Positions 47,483 through 56,681 of a stretch of 64,000 nucleotides of DNA are shown piece by piece. Both the position numbers and the translations under genes were made by a program. Below the pieces are notes generated by a model. That model saw only the letters and a list, made by a program, of their open reading frames with translations, searched no databases and was not told the DNA's origin. Within the stretch, counting starts at the first letter, position 1; each line of letters begins with the position of its first letter. The stretch comes from Parasedimentitalea maritima. GTDB taxonomy: Bacteria > Pseudomonadota > Alphaproteobacteria > Rhodobacterales > Rhodobacteraceae. The DNA lies in assembly GCF_005771405.1 (NCBI RefSeq), contig NZ_VAUA01000001.1:620001-684000 (forward strand), written 5' to 3'.

Positions 47483-48196
47483 ATGAGACTATTTTTTGGA
47501 GTGGTCGCGGCTTGCCTAATGCTGGCAATGCCGCAAGGCGCGACGGCGGGTGATCCGTCTGTAAGCGTCAGATCCGTACCCGGATGGGAGGCCGTTGGTC
47601 GGTTGAACATTGCCGGGCGAAGTATGTGTACCGGTGCACTAATTGCGCCGAACCTTGTGCTGACAGCGGCGCATTGCCTGTATGATCAGCATTCTGGTCG
47701 CGCCATCAAGCCTTCGTCGATCAGATTCGAGGCGGGCCTAAACGGTCGCAGGATAAAAGCTGCTAGAACGGTTACCAAGGTTGCTGTGCACCCTAAGTAT
47801 CAGTTTCGGCGTCAAGGAGAGTCGCAGATTGGGCATGATATCGCCGTCCTTCGGCTGGACCGGCCAATAAGTCGCAGTGAAATCCAGCCTTTTGCTATGG
47901 CTGCTGCTCCTCAGCGGGGCGATGCGGTGGGGGTTCTGTCCTATACTCACCTGCAAGCAACCAGACCGAGCTTGGAACAACCCTGCCACGTGCTTGCACG
48001 CCAGAGTGAGACCTTGGTTATGTCTTGCCGGGTTGAATTTGGAGCCTCCGGTGCCCCGGTGCTAGCTGTTACACCTGGACAGGCACCAAGGGTGGTCTCG
48101 GTTGTATCAGCAAAGGCCGCGATGGGGAACAGACGAGTATCAATTGGGACGACTCTTGACCAAGCTGTACAGCTGCTGATCCGTCGGGCGGGCTAA
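47483..48196 (+). CDS. Secreted trypsin-like serine protease (S1 family)
   Basis: A 237-residue protein with a signal peptide (RLFFGVVAACLMLAMPQGATA-G). The catalytic triad is His in TAAHC (about 61), Asp in HDIAVLRL (about 120) and Ser in FGASGAPVL (about 193), where GASGA replaces the usual GDSGG. Cys pairs near 50/64 and 166/187 suggest disulfides. ATG 47483 is preferred with GGAGTGG upstream; two earlier in-frame starts lie within 12 bases. It converges on the type I secretion operon and may process secreted proteins; that link is conjecture. Confidence 0.88.
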   Translation: MRLFFGVVAACLMLAMPQGATAGDPSVSVRSVPGWEAVGRLNIAGRSMCTGALIAPNLVLTAAHCLYDQHSGRAIKPSSIRFEAGLNGRRIKAARTVTKVAVHPKYQFRRQGESQIGHDIAVLRLDRPISRSEIQPFAMAAAPQRGDAVGVLSYTHLQATRPSLEQPCHVLARQSETLVMSCRVEFGASGAPVLAVTPGQAPRVVSVVSAKAAMGNRRVSIGTTLDQAVQLLIRRAG

Positions 48197-48227
48197 TCCA
48201 CCGGGCAACGTTGTCGATCTGCGCTAA

Positions 48228-48275
48228 CACCAACAGCGGCTTGTATCCTGGGGGATGCAAGCCGTTGGTGCTTTT
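48228..48275. terminator. Long hairpin terminator between protease and secretion operon
   Basis: CACCAAC.GCGGCTTG pairs with CAAGCCG.TTGGTG and is followed by CTTTT. It overlaps the last codon of the hlyD-like gene and can stop transcription from both sides. Confidence 0.85.
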
Positions 48276-49443
48276 AGGGTTCCCGAAATGCCTCGCGGGA
48301 TTTGTAAAGCGGTTTGAGCAGGTATTGCAGGATAGTTTTTGAACCGGTCTGAAGTTCAGCCGTCGCTCGCATGCCCGGGCGGATCTCGATGTCCTGCTGT
48401 CTCTCGGTCAAACCTGATCTATCAACCCTGACAGTCACGCGGTAATAGGGCGGTGCTCGAGGATTGCGTTCATCTTCAAACGTATCAGCCGATACAAAAT
48501 CCACTTTGCCTTTGAGGGTGCCGTAGATTGTGTAGTCATAGGCCGACAGTTTTATTGTCGCGTCCTGACCGGGTTCGACACTGGCGATATTTTCAGGTTT
48601 TACACGCGCTTCGACAAACAGCTCTTCGCCCATTGGAATGATTTCCAGAATTTCTTCACCCGGGCGAATGACGCCACCAATCGTTGTGATAGCAAGGCTG
48701 TTAACGATGCCAGCCATAGGTGAGGTAATTACGGTCCGGTTTAGTTGATCCTCTGCCAGACGAAAATCCTGCCTGCGCGAGGTCAGATCCTGCAGCGTTT
48801 GTGAATACTCCTCGGCCAATTCCAAACCAGCCTGAGTTCCGATTTCATTGTACTTCAGGCGCGCGTCGCTGACAGCTTGTTTGGCTTTGTTCACCTCGAT
48901 CAGGGCGACAATTTTCTTTTGGTATAGCTGTTCCATATTGGTCAGTTCGTCTTGCAACTGATCCATAATCTCGCGGGCACCATCGCGGCGGCCTGCAAAA
49001 TTGGTTTGGCGTGCGTTTAGCAATGCCCGTTCCGATGACAGTGTCTGGGCGGATCGTTTCGCCAGTTCTTCGGGGACCATAAAATCATATGCGCCCTCCA
49101 TCTCGGCCTCGAGGCGCAGGCGCCGGATTTCAAGTGCGTCGATCTGGTCTTGCAGGTCGTCTTTCGCAGCCCGAAACTTGGTATCTTGTAGCTTGGCGAG
49201 GACCTGACCGGCAGCCACTGAATCACCCTGATGAACATTAAGCTCGGCGAGGATACCACCTTCAAGGTTTTGTACAATCTGAGCACGCGATGAAGAGACA
49301 ACTTCGCCATCGGCGCGCACGATCTCGTCAACCCAGGCAATCGCAGCCCAAACCAGAAAGAGAACCAGAGCGAGCCCGACAAGATAGATGATCCGGCTGG
49401 CACCGCGTGTCGATGCGGCTAGATCCTCTTCGGCTTCGCTCAT
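48274..49443 (-). CDS. Type I secretion periplasmic adaptor (HlyD family)
   Basis: Membrane-fusion protein of 389 residues linking the inner-membrane ATPase to TolC. One N-terminal helix (about 17-36) precedes a biotinyl-lipoyl-like half (QNLEGGILAELNVHQGDSV), a long coiled coil (about 90-240), the second lipoyl half (VITSPMAGIVNSLA) and a beta-barrel with the RPGMRATAELQTG end. Its ATG overlaps the permease stop (ATGA). Last gene of the adhesin export operon. Confidence 0.94.
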   Translation of the reverse strand: MSEAEEDLAASTRGASRIIYLVGLALVLFLVWAAIAWVDEIVRADGEVVSSSRAQIVQNLEGGILAELNVHQGDSVAAGQVLAKLQDTKFRAAKDDLQDQIDALEIRRLRLEAEMEGAYDFMVPEELAKRSAQTLSSERALLNARQTNFAGRRDGAREIMDQLQDELTNMEQLYQKKIVALIEVNKAKQAVSDARLKYNEIGTQAGLELAEEYSQTLQDLTSRRQDFRLAEDQLNRTVITSPMAGIVNSLAITTIGGVIRPGEEILEIIPMGEELFVEARVKPENIASVEPGQDATIKLSAYDYTIYGTLKGKVDFVSADTFEDERNPRAPPYYRVTVRVDRSGLTERQQDIEIRPGMRATAELQTGSKTILQYLLKPLYKSREAFREP

Positions 49444-51758
49444 TTACCTTCCCCGGCGGCGAGGTGAGCCAGGACCTGATCGCGCGGCCCATCCACAACC
49501 ATACGGCCGGCTTGCAGGATCAAGGTCCGGTTGGTCAGTGACAGGATTGGCATGCGGTGAGTGGCTATCACGGCTGTGCGGCCCTGTAGCCATGTTTCGA
49601 GCCGACTGACCAAAGTGCGTTCAAGTGTTTGATCCAACGCGGCGGTGGGTTCGTCGAGAAGTACAACGGATGGGTCTTGCAGCCACAGTCGCGCCCAGCC
49701 AATGGATTGTCGTTGCCCAATTGACAACCCTTCGCCGCCATCACTGATCTGCAGGTCGAGCCCTTTGTGGTGGCCTCGCACATAGGCGCCCAGGCCAGCA
49801 AAATCCAGCGCGTGCAACAACCGCTCGTCGTTGCGTTCCAGTTGGTTCAAATTCAAGTTGTCACGTAGCGAACCAGTGAACAGTCGAACTTCCTGGCTGA
49901 GATACCCGATATTGCGGCGCAAATCGCGGGGGTCGATCTGGGCCATGTCGGTGCCATCGATCATTATCCGGCCGCGGTCGGGGCTATACAGGCCCGAGAG
50001 GACCTTAAGCAGTGTCGACTTACCTGAACCATTGGCCCCCAGTACCGCGATGCGCTGGCCTGGCGTAATAGCGATGCCGGCGACATCCAAGGTCGGAGCA
50101 CCATCCTCTTCATAGCGGTATTCAACTTCGCGCAGGTCAAAGCGGCCCTGTAACGTCTGACGACGTAAATAGGACCGGTTGGCCTCTTTTTCCTGCGGTG
50201 CCAGCGCAATGGCGTCCAATGCCTCGAGTGCAGCTTTGACATTGGTCCAGCGGGCCATTGTACCTGCAAATTGGGTCAGCGGTGCCAGAGTGCGGCTGGT
50301 CAAGATCCCGGTGGCGATTATGGTTCCTACTGTGAACTCACCGGCAAACACCATGAATGTGCCAAGCACCACCGCAGCAACATAGGTAACCTGCTGAATG
50401 CCCTGTGACCAATATGTCAGGGCACTGGACAGGCGACGTTGTTCAGTTGAGGACTGCGATGACAGTGCATTCAGCTCATCCCAAATCCGCAACATGCGCT
50501 CTTCACCGCGTTGCGTTTTCAGGGTGTCCAGTTCGCTCACCACCTCGTGCAGCAGACGTCCGGCTTTGGCATTTGCACCCTGGGTTTGGCGGGTTAGGGC
50601 AATCATGCGTTTCTGCATGAAATAGGCGGGTAGCAGCATCAGTATGCCGCCCAATACAATGACCCAGACAATTGGCCCGGCAATTGAAGCGACAAGCAGC
50701 AAGAATACGGCAACAAAAGGCACGTCAGCCAGGGTGGCGATGGTGGAGGACGTAAAGAACTCGCGCACCGAGCCAAAATCCCGCATCGCGGCAAACAAAC
50801 CCGAAGGCGGGAGCGGCTTTTTATCCGAACGCATCCCGATGAGACGCTGCATCAGGTTGCGTTGCACCGACAATTCGATCTGTCGACCAGCCGCGTCTGT
50901 CAATCGCGCGCGTGCCAGCTTCAGCATCGCCTCTAGACCGATGGCGAGAAGTGCACCCATCGCTAGGACCCACAATGTCGCCTGAGACTGGTGCGGGATC
51001 ACCCGGTCATAGACCTGCAAGGAGAATAAGGCGACAGAGACCGCCAACAGGTTGGACACCAGTGATCCCAGCATGATTTCACCGACTTGGCGGCGATATT
51101 TTGGGAACTCGCCCCAGAACCAGTGATCATTGGCCAGTTTGGGCGTATGGCGTGCTGCCATTTGCTTCAGCGAGGCGCGCCCGGTTAGTGTGGTTCCGCT
51201 AAAAACCGGCGCAAATTCACTCACTGGAACTTCAGCGCGGTTGTCAGGGCAGGTGGTGTCAAAGATAGAGAGAGTGTCACCGTTCTGCGACAACACCAAA
51301 ACACATTGACCTCCGCGCATCATTGTCAGCGCCGGCCATGTCTCAGGACGAACCTGGGCATTGTGGCTGATCTTGGGAAGAATGCCTGTGGTTTCCAGGG
51401 CATCGGCCAGCAGATCAAGAGTGACTTCTTCGCCTGGGCTGTGCGTCCACAGATATTCGCTCAAATCGCTGACAGGCACCTCGGTACCCTTGAGACCCGC
51501 AAAGGTAGAAATAAGAGTGGCGCGGTGTTCGATGCGGGCGGCTGTGCCCTCGATCAGGGCGTTGACTTCCTGACTGTCATTGGTGCTGTAAGCCGGGGCA
51601 GGGGGCTGCACTGAGACCTGCGACTGTGGATTGGCAATAGGTTGGTCGGATGCTGACGGTTTGGAGTGGCCCATAGTCAGGGTCACCGCCTTGGTCATCT
51701 TCACAACACCTGCGCTGTTGCTTTTGGCAGGCGGTTTCTGATCCTCAAACTGGGTCAA
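49440..51758 (-). CDS. Type I secretion permease/ATPase, LapB-like
   Basis: ABC exporter of 772 residues. A degenerate C39-like N-terminal domain (about 61-200, no catalytic Cys) is followed by a membrane domain (about 225-510) and an ATPase: Walker A GANGSGKST at 574-582, signature LSIGQRQ and Walker B VVLLDEPTAALD. The start is TTG 51758, overlapping the tolC stop (TTGA) and preceded by GGAG; ATG codons further in are possible. This architecture is typical of exporters for large RTX or Bap/Lap adhesins, and the adhesin gene is two genes upstream. Confidence 0.92.
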   Translation of the reverse strand: MTQFEDQKPPAKSNSAGVVKMTKAVTLTMGHSKPSASDQPIANPQSQVSVQPPAPAYSTNDSQEVNALIEGTAARIEHRATLISTFAGLKGTEVPVSDLSEYLWTHSPGEEVTLDLLADALETTGILPKISHNAQVRPETWPALTMMRGGQCVLVLSQNGDTLSIFDTTCPDNRAEVPVSEFAPVFSGTTLTGRASLKQMAARHTPKLANDHWFWGEFPKYRRQVGEIMLGSLVSNLLAVSVALFSLQVYDRVIPHQSQATLWVLAMGALLAIGLEAMLKLARARLTDAAGRQIELSVQRNLMQRLIGMRSDKKPLPPSGLFAAMRDFGSVREFFTSSTIATLADVPFVAVFLLLVASIAGPIVWVIVLGGILMLLPAYFMQKRMIALTRQTQGANAKAGRLLHEVVSELDTLKTQRGEERMLRIWDELNALSSQSSTEQRRLSSALTYWSQGIQQVTYVAAVVLGTFMVFAGEFTVGTIIATGILTSRTLAPLTQFAGTMARWTNVKAALEALDAIALAPQEKEANRSYLRRQTLQGRFDLREVEYRYEEDGAPTLDVAGIAITPGQRIAVLGANGSGKSTLLKVLSGLYSPDRGRIMIDGTDMAQIDPRDLRRNIGYLSQEVRLFTGSLRDNLNLNQLERNDERLLHALDFAGLGAYVRGHHKGLDLQISDGGEGLSIGQRQSIGWARLWLQDPSVVLLDEPTAALDQTLERTLVSRLETWLQGRTAVIATHRMPILSLTNRTLILQAGRMVVDGPRDQVLAHLAAGEGK

Positions 51759-53053
51759 ATTGCATCTCCGTCCGCCAAAATGCCAAGATCCCGGGCAAGT
51801 GCGAGTTGGATCAGCACAACTTCGTATTTGGCATCGATATGGGCATGTTCGCGCTGCACCCATTCTTCATAAATTGAGACCACATCCAGAACGGAGCGTT
51901 GTCCAGCATCAAACTGTGCTTGGAACAAGTGATAAGTCTCGCGGCTGGTGCGGGCAAGGGAGGCGGCTTCTGCTTCCTGCCGGCGGTAGGACGCCAGTCG
52001 CTGGGTCTGGCGGCTATAGTTGCGGCGCGCGTCTTCTTCCGCTTCTGCAACCTGCCGTTGGGCAGTTTCTCGCGCCGATTCAATGGCCTTAAGCAGGGCA
52101 GGAGTGCCAAATCCAAGCGGCGTCGGCATATCCAGTGTCAATCCCGCTCCAGAGCCGTCGGTGGTGGCACTTCCTGCAGCCGCCACCTGAGGCAGCAGCC
52201 CGGAGCGCTCAACTTTGGTTTGTGCGACGGTACGGGTTGCTTCTGCGCTGGCCTTTAGAACGGTCAAGAAATGAGAACCTTCGGCGGGTGTGCCCAGCGA
52301 CAAATGTGTTGGCGCGATGTCGAACTCTTGTCCGGTCAGCGCCTTAAGCTCGGCGCGTGAAGTCGTTGCCGCGTCATTTGCTGTTGCACGCGCTGATCGG
52401 ATGCCGTCAATTTTGCTTTGCACTACCCTCAGGTCTGCCCCGTCCGATACACCGCCTTCGACACGGCCACGGACAACCCGTTCAAACTCTTGCATTCTGC
52501 CCAAGGCACGACTGCCCAAAGCTGCTTTCTCGTCACCACGTAGGGCTGAAACATATAGCGCTACTGCGGTTTCAACCCTATTGTTCATGTCGATTGACAG
52601 GTTTACGGCCGCGACTTCAACGTCTGCGGCTGCAAATTCACGCTCGGCCTTACGTCGTCCGTTGTCGAACAATACCTGTTCGATCAGAATCCCAGCCACC
52701 AGGTCTCCCAGATCGGTCAGACTGACTGAGGGCCCAAGGGTGGGAAGCCAGTTTTTCAAACTGGCTTCAGCCCGGAGTTTTGCGCTTGTCAGTTCTGCTT
52801 CGGATGATCGCGCTGAGGCGTCGAGTGCCGCGGTGCCGACAGTATCATAAGAACTTCCTTCTTCCAGCAAGGAACGGCGCTCTAGCAGGGTGGCGATCAC
52901 CTCGGAGCTTTGATCCCCTTCCGGCTGGGAGAAGTTGCTTTGTTGGGATGCGTCTGTTTCAGCAGTCGAGCTGTTCAAGAACGGCAATGTGTCTGCACAG
53001 GCAGACAGGCTGCATAGCAGTGCTATCGCGCTGATACGTCGTCCCAAGTGCAT
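51755..53053 (-). CDS. TolC-family outer-membrane lipoprotein
   Basis: Outer-membrane channel component of 432 residues. The signal ends in a lipobox (LCSLSAC), so the mature protein would start with an acylated Cys18. Two TolC/OEP repeats follow, recognisable by long helices with Asn-Arg-Val-Glu (NNRVETAVALYVSALRG) and QFDAGQRSVLDVVSIYEEWV near the C-terminus. First of the three secretion genes, 75 bases after the adhesin stop. Lipidation is usual in NodT-type members but less so in LapE-type partners. Confidence 0.92.
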   Translation of the reverse strand: MHLGRRISAIALLCSLSACADTLPFLNSSTAETDASQQSNFSQPEGDQSSEVIATLLERRSLLEEGSSYDTVGTAALDASARSSEAELTSAKLRAEASLKNWLPTLGPSVSLTDLGDLVAGILIEQVLFDNGRRKAEREFAAADVEVAAVNLSIDMNNRVETAVALYVSALRGDEKAALGSRALGRMQEFERVVRGRVEGGVSDGADLRVVQSKIDGIRSARATANDAATTSRAELKALTGQEFDIAPTHLSLGTPAEGSHFLTVLKASAEATRTVAQTKVERSGLLPQVAAAGSATTDGSGAGLTLDMPTPLGFGTPALLKAIESARETAQRQVAEAEEDARRNYSRQTQRLASYRRQEAEAASLARTSRETYHLFQAQFDAGQRSVLDVVSIYEEWVQREHAHIDAKYEVVLIQLALARDLGILADGDAI

Positions 53054-53128
53054 AGTGCCCTCTTGCCCGTTTGTTTTCGGGTTTTTTGTTGGACCCGGCT
53101 GCCTGCTATGGGCCGCCGGGTCGGATGA

Positions 53129-55951
53129 TCAGATGATCACGTTGATGTCGTCTTCGATCACCAAAGTCGCGCCGTCACTACCGATGGTGTAGACATCGTA
53201 GACTTGACCATTGTGCACCTGTGTCGCGCCAGTGGCGACCGCCCCAGACACATTGACTGTGTCGTCAGTGCCGCCGTGGATTGTGACAGTATCCGAGTTG
53301 TTGGACAGAGCTCTGATATCAGCTTCGGTCAGGGTGAGGTTTACGTTCTCAGCATAATCGAGATTCACAGTGTCGACGTTGAATTGCGACAGACCGGTGT
53401 GGTCAGTTGATCCGACCTCTGTTGCGTTGTCTTCAAGTACCAACAGGGTGCTCGCGCTGTTGCCCACTGCGTCTGTGCCTGAGATCACCAGATGAGTCCC
53501 ATCTGAGACTGGCGTGCCAAAGGTGAATTCAGTTTCCGACGGAAGAAGTGGATCTTGCGTTGCAGCTGGGACGCTGACAACGCCCCCAGCTTCCAGGCTA
53601 TGTACAGTATAGGTGTCGCCAATGCCCTCGGTGCTTATGCGGCGAACATCGCCACTGCCGTTGAATGTCACAGTTGTCACATCTGGGTTGTCGACAAACG
53701 TGTCAACAGTCAGAGGCGCCGTAGAGGTCCGAGAGTTGCCGGCCAAATCTGTGGAGGTCACGCTGACTGTTGTGCTGTATTCGCCCGAAGCAATTGCGCC
53801 GGATTCAAACAAGGCTGACCAGTTTCCTGAGGCATCCACAGTTGCGGTACGATTGACCCCACCAACCGTCACAATAACTGTGGCTCCAGGCTCAGCAACG
53901 CCTGTCAACGTGACGCCGGCCTGTGCTTCGGCCAGACTAACGATGTTGTCACCGCCAGCTTGGTTGCCGTCGATACTGACAAAAGTGCTTGTATCGATCG
54001 CAACGTTTCCGGTTGCTGTCGCTGTATTGCCCGCCAGATCGGTTGAAACTGCAGTGATCGTAGCATTGTAGTCGCCAGATGGGATTTCAGCACTGGAAAA
54101 TGCAGAGGACCAGTTGCCACTGGCATCAGCAGTCACCGTGTGGCTGACCGCGCCCATGGTCACAATCACAGAGGAACCCGCCTCGGCGGTTCCTGTCAGG
54201 GTCACACCAGCGCTACGCTCGGATCCATTGATGATGTTGTCCCCAGCAACAGCAGCATCGAGTGTGACACTTGTCTCGGTATCTACGGCAACATTATGCG
54301 TGGTAGTCGAACTGTTGCCAGCTGCATCTGTAGTGACGACCGAGACAACACTGCCGTAGGTGCCTGAGGCAACGCTGGATGCCGCATAATTGACTGACCA
54401 GCTCCCGTTGGCTGCAACGGTCGTAGACTGTGTTACACCTTGGAATGTCACGTCAATCGACGCACCAGGTTCTCCGGCGCCAGTTAGCAGGACCCCGTTC
54501 GAGGCTTCGGCTGCATTAATAACATCGTTGCCTTCGACGGTGTTTACAGTGGCAGTTGGTGCGACTGTATCAACGGCTACTGAACCTGTGGTGGTTGCTG
54601 TGTTGCCAGCCAGGTCGGTCGAAACAGCGGTTAAAGTGGACGTATATGTCCCAGTCGGGATCTCGGCACTGGAATATGTCGAGGACCAGTTGCCGCTTGC
54701 GTCTGTGGTAACCGTGTGGGTCACCGAACCTAGGGTGACAACTACAGTTGAGCCCGCTTCGGCGGTGCCTGTCACTGTCACGCCACTGCTATGTTCAGCT
54801 GCGTTTATGACGTTGTCGCCAGCCAATAGTGAATCTATGGAAACGCTGGTTGTGGTGTCGACTGTGACTGTGTGTGTCGAAGTCGAGCTGTTCCCGGCCG
54901 CATCCGTCGACACTACAGTTATGGTGCTGTCGTAGGTGCCCGCAGTGATGGTTGACGCTGCATAACTGGCAGACCAGCTGCCGTCGCTGGCAACAGTGGT
55001 TGTCTGAGTTTCACCTTGGAACGTGACTTCAATCGAGGCACCGGCTTCACCTGTGCCCGTCAGAACAACACCATCAGAGGCTTCTACGGCGTTGATAACA
55101 TCGTCGCCCTCAACTGTGTCTGTTGAGGCGGTAGGAGCAATGGTATCGACTTCCAACACATCAGTTGTGGTGGTGCTGTTGCCGCTTGCGTCAGTTGTGA
55201 CAATGGTAATGTCGGTGTCATATTCACCGGTTGAAATCTCGCTGGTGTCAAAGCTAACCGACCAGCTCCCATCATCAGCGACCGTTGTGGTTCGTGTGGT
55301 GCCGTTTATTTCCAATGAAACCGTTGCGCCGGGCTCGCCGGTGCCGGTGATTGTAGGGTTGTTGGTATGGTCGTCAGCATTCACGACGTGACCAGTGGAT
55401 TGAGTGCCCGCAGTGACGTCAACTGTAGGCGGTGTTGTATCGGTAGAGCCTCCGCCGCCGCCGCCTCCGCCGCCTAGAACTGCTGCGCCACCAACCACTG
55501 CGGCTCCGGCTGCAACGCCGCCACCGAGAAAGGGTGCGGCAATCAGAGGGGCAACAACAGGTTCGATGCGATCAACGTCAAGGAACACCATCTCGTCGTA
55601 GGCGCTCCATTTTCCGGTCAGATCAAGCGACTCATAAGATGCAAACAGCATCCCCTCGGCGCGATCCTCCAGAACCACTTCGATAAATTCACCTTCCTGG
55701 CTTAAGAACAAGTTCTTGCCGCCAGTTGCCGATGTGTTGAAATAACCGTCCAGAACAAGGCTTTCACCGTTGGCCAGCGTGATGTGCAGATCTTGTCCGC
55801 GACGCGCATAGCTTTCAACATCCGAAGGGGCAAGATTCAGGGATATGTCTTTTGACAAACCTGTATCAATGGTGGAGGGAGTGCCTTCGGCGAAATTGCC
55901 GTGCTGTTTCGTGCCCGTCATATCACGGACGATGTATCCGACAGTGCTCAT
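53129..55951 (-). CDS. BapA/LapA-like surface adhesin with Ig-like repeats
   Basis: A 940-residue acidic secreted protein without a Sec signal. Residues 1-135 form a BapA-prefix-like head. A glycine/alanine stretch and nine glycines follow (160-168). Six Ig-like repeats come next, five of them 96-97 residues long (from about 172, 274, 370, 466, 562 and 658 to 754). Repeats 2 and 4 resemble each other, as do 3 and 5. The C-terminal ~185 residues contain VNLTLTEADIRALSNNSDTV and end YTIGSDGATLVIEDDINVII, a type I secretion signal layout. No RTX nonapeptides were seen. It is exported by the genes downstream and likely mediates biofilm attachment. Confidence 0.87.
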   Translation of the reverse strand: MSTVGYIVRDMTGTKQHGNFAEGTPSTIDTGLSKDISLNLAPSDVESYARRGQDLHITLANGESLVLDGYFNTSATGGKNLFLSQEGEFIEVVLEDRAEGMLFASYESLDLTGKWSAYDEMVFLDVDRIEPVVAPLIAAPFLGGGVAAGAAVVGGAAVLGGGGGGGGGSTDTTPPTVDVTAGTQSTGHVVNADDHTNNPTITGTGEPGATVSLEINGTTRTTTVADDGSWSVSFDTSEISTGEYDTDITIVTTDASGNSTTTTDVLEVDTIAPTASTDTVEGDDVINAVEASDGVVLTGTGEAGASIEVTFQGETQTTTVASDGSWSASYAASTITAGTYDSTITVVSTDAAGNSSTSTHTVTVDTTTSVSIDSLLAGDNVINAAEHSSGVTVTGTAEAGSTVVVTLGSVTHTVTTDASGNWSSTYSSAEIPTGTYTSTLTAVSTDLAGNTATTTGSVAVDTVAPTATVNTVEGNDVINAAEASNGVLLTGAGEPGASIDVTFQGVTQSTTVAANGSWSVNYAASSVASGTYGSVVSVVTTDAAGNSSTTTHNVAVDTETSVTLDAAVAGDNIINGSERSAGVTLTGTAEAGSSVIVTMGAVSHTVTADASGNWSSAFSSAEIPSGDYNATITAVSTDLAGNTATATGNVAIDTSTFVSIDGNQAGGDNIVSLAEAQAGVTLTGVAEPGATVIVTVGGVNRTATVDASGNWSALFESGAIASGEYSTTVSVTSTDLAGNSRTSTAPLTVDTFVDNPDVTTVTFNGSGDVRRISTEGIGDTYTVHSLEAGGVVSVPAATQDPLLPSETEFTFGTPVSDGTHLVISGTDAVGNSASTLLVLEDNATEVGSTDHTGLSQFNVDTVNLDYAENVNLTLTEADIRALSNNSDTVTIHGGTDDTVNVSGAVATGATQVHNGQVYDVYTIGSDGATLVIEDDINVII
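53690..55438 (-). repeat. Ig-like tandem repeat block of the adhesin gene
   Basis: Protein repeats occupy 55438-55133, 55132-54845, 54844-54557, 54556-54269, 54268-53981 and 53980-53690. The unit is 288 bases except at the ends. Alternation of two repeat types (A: VEGDDVINA or VEGNDVINA; B: AGDNVINAAE or AGDNIINGSE) shows a two-unit, 576-base duplication. Confidence 0.85.
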
Positions 55952-56681
55952 AGTTTTACCGCTCGCTAATTTACCTGTTATCCGTAGCTTAGCTACGCAG
56001 GTGCCTGATTGTATTGTCGCTCATCGACCGTCTTTTGCGGCCTATTTTGGTGTATCATGCGACAATTTTAAGTCATTTGTCTATAGTTTGAATGGATATT
56101 CCTACCCGGAATTAGGCCAGGTAGTGTCTTGTTTGCCTCATCTTCATTGATCTTTGTCGAATGTGTAACTCGTTTGCTTCACAAGTTACCAAGTGGTTAA
56201 CGCAACCGTCAATTAAGGGAAAATTGTGCCAAGTTTGGGGCCGCTACATATTTACGCGGCTCTGAAACAGCGCAGTGTAAGTGAGTTGGGCTCTGGTGTT
56301 GGGTCTGGTAGCCTTCGGCCAATGATGCAGGCCGACCAATAATTGCTGGTTGTTCGCGACGCCGCGCCAGCAATGCTCTCTGTATAGTGAACAATCGTTC
56401 TATTAAAACTTTATGGCAATTAAGCAAAACTACACCAGTTTTAGTTAATATGGTCTTCGTAATTGGAGCATGGTTACAGGCAATATCGTGATGACGAAAA
56501 CCGAATTCGCACGCTGAGCACTGCCATTTTGCGCAACCTTAGGTTCGTCGATTGCCGATACCGGCACCGAATAGTTTCAGACTATAGAACGACTTGGACA
56601 GTTTTGCCCTGGCTCGGTGCAATTGTTCGAGAGGGGGTTTCAACCCATACGGGCGGTCGCAATCTAGGAGGCTAGTATCAA
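55952..56681. other. 730-base intergenic region between adhesin and prkA
   Basis: AT-rich divergent control region. A small palindrome TAGCTTAGCTA-like stretch near 55986 and several A/T tracts lie near the adhesin start. The prkA end has TCTAGGAGGC as ribosome site. No gene or known RNA was recognised; weak short frames were rejected. Confidence 0.6.

Noticed and set aside
53613-55391. Series of plus-strand open frames opposite the adhesin repeats
   Set aside because: They are Val/Ser/Pro-rich mirror images of the tandem repeats, a known artefact of repetitive coding DNA.
53690-55438. Regular repeats as a possible CRISPR array
   Set aside because: The unit is 288 bases, coding and without spacers; no cas genes are present.
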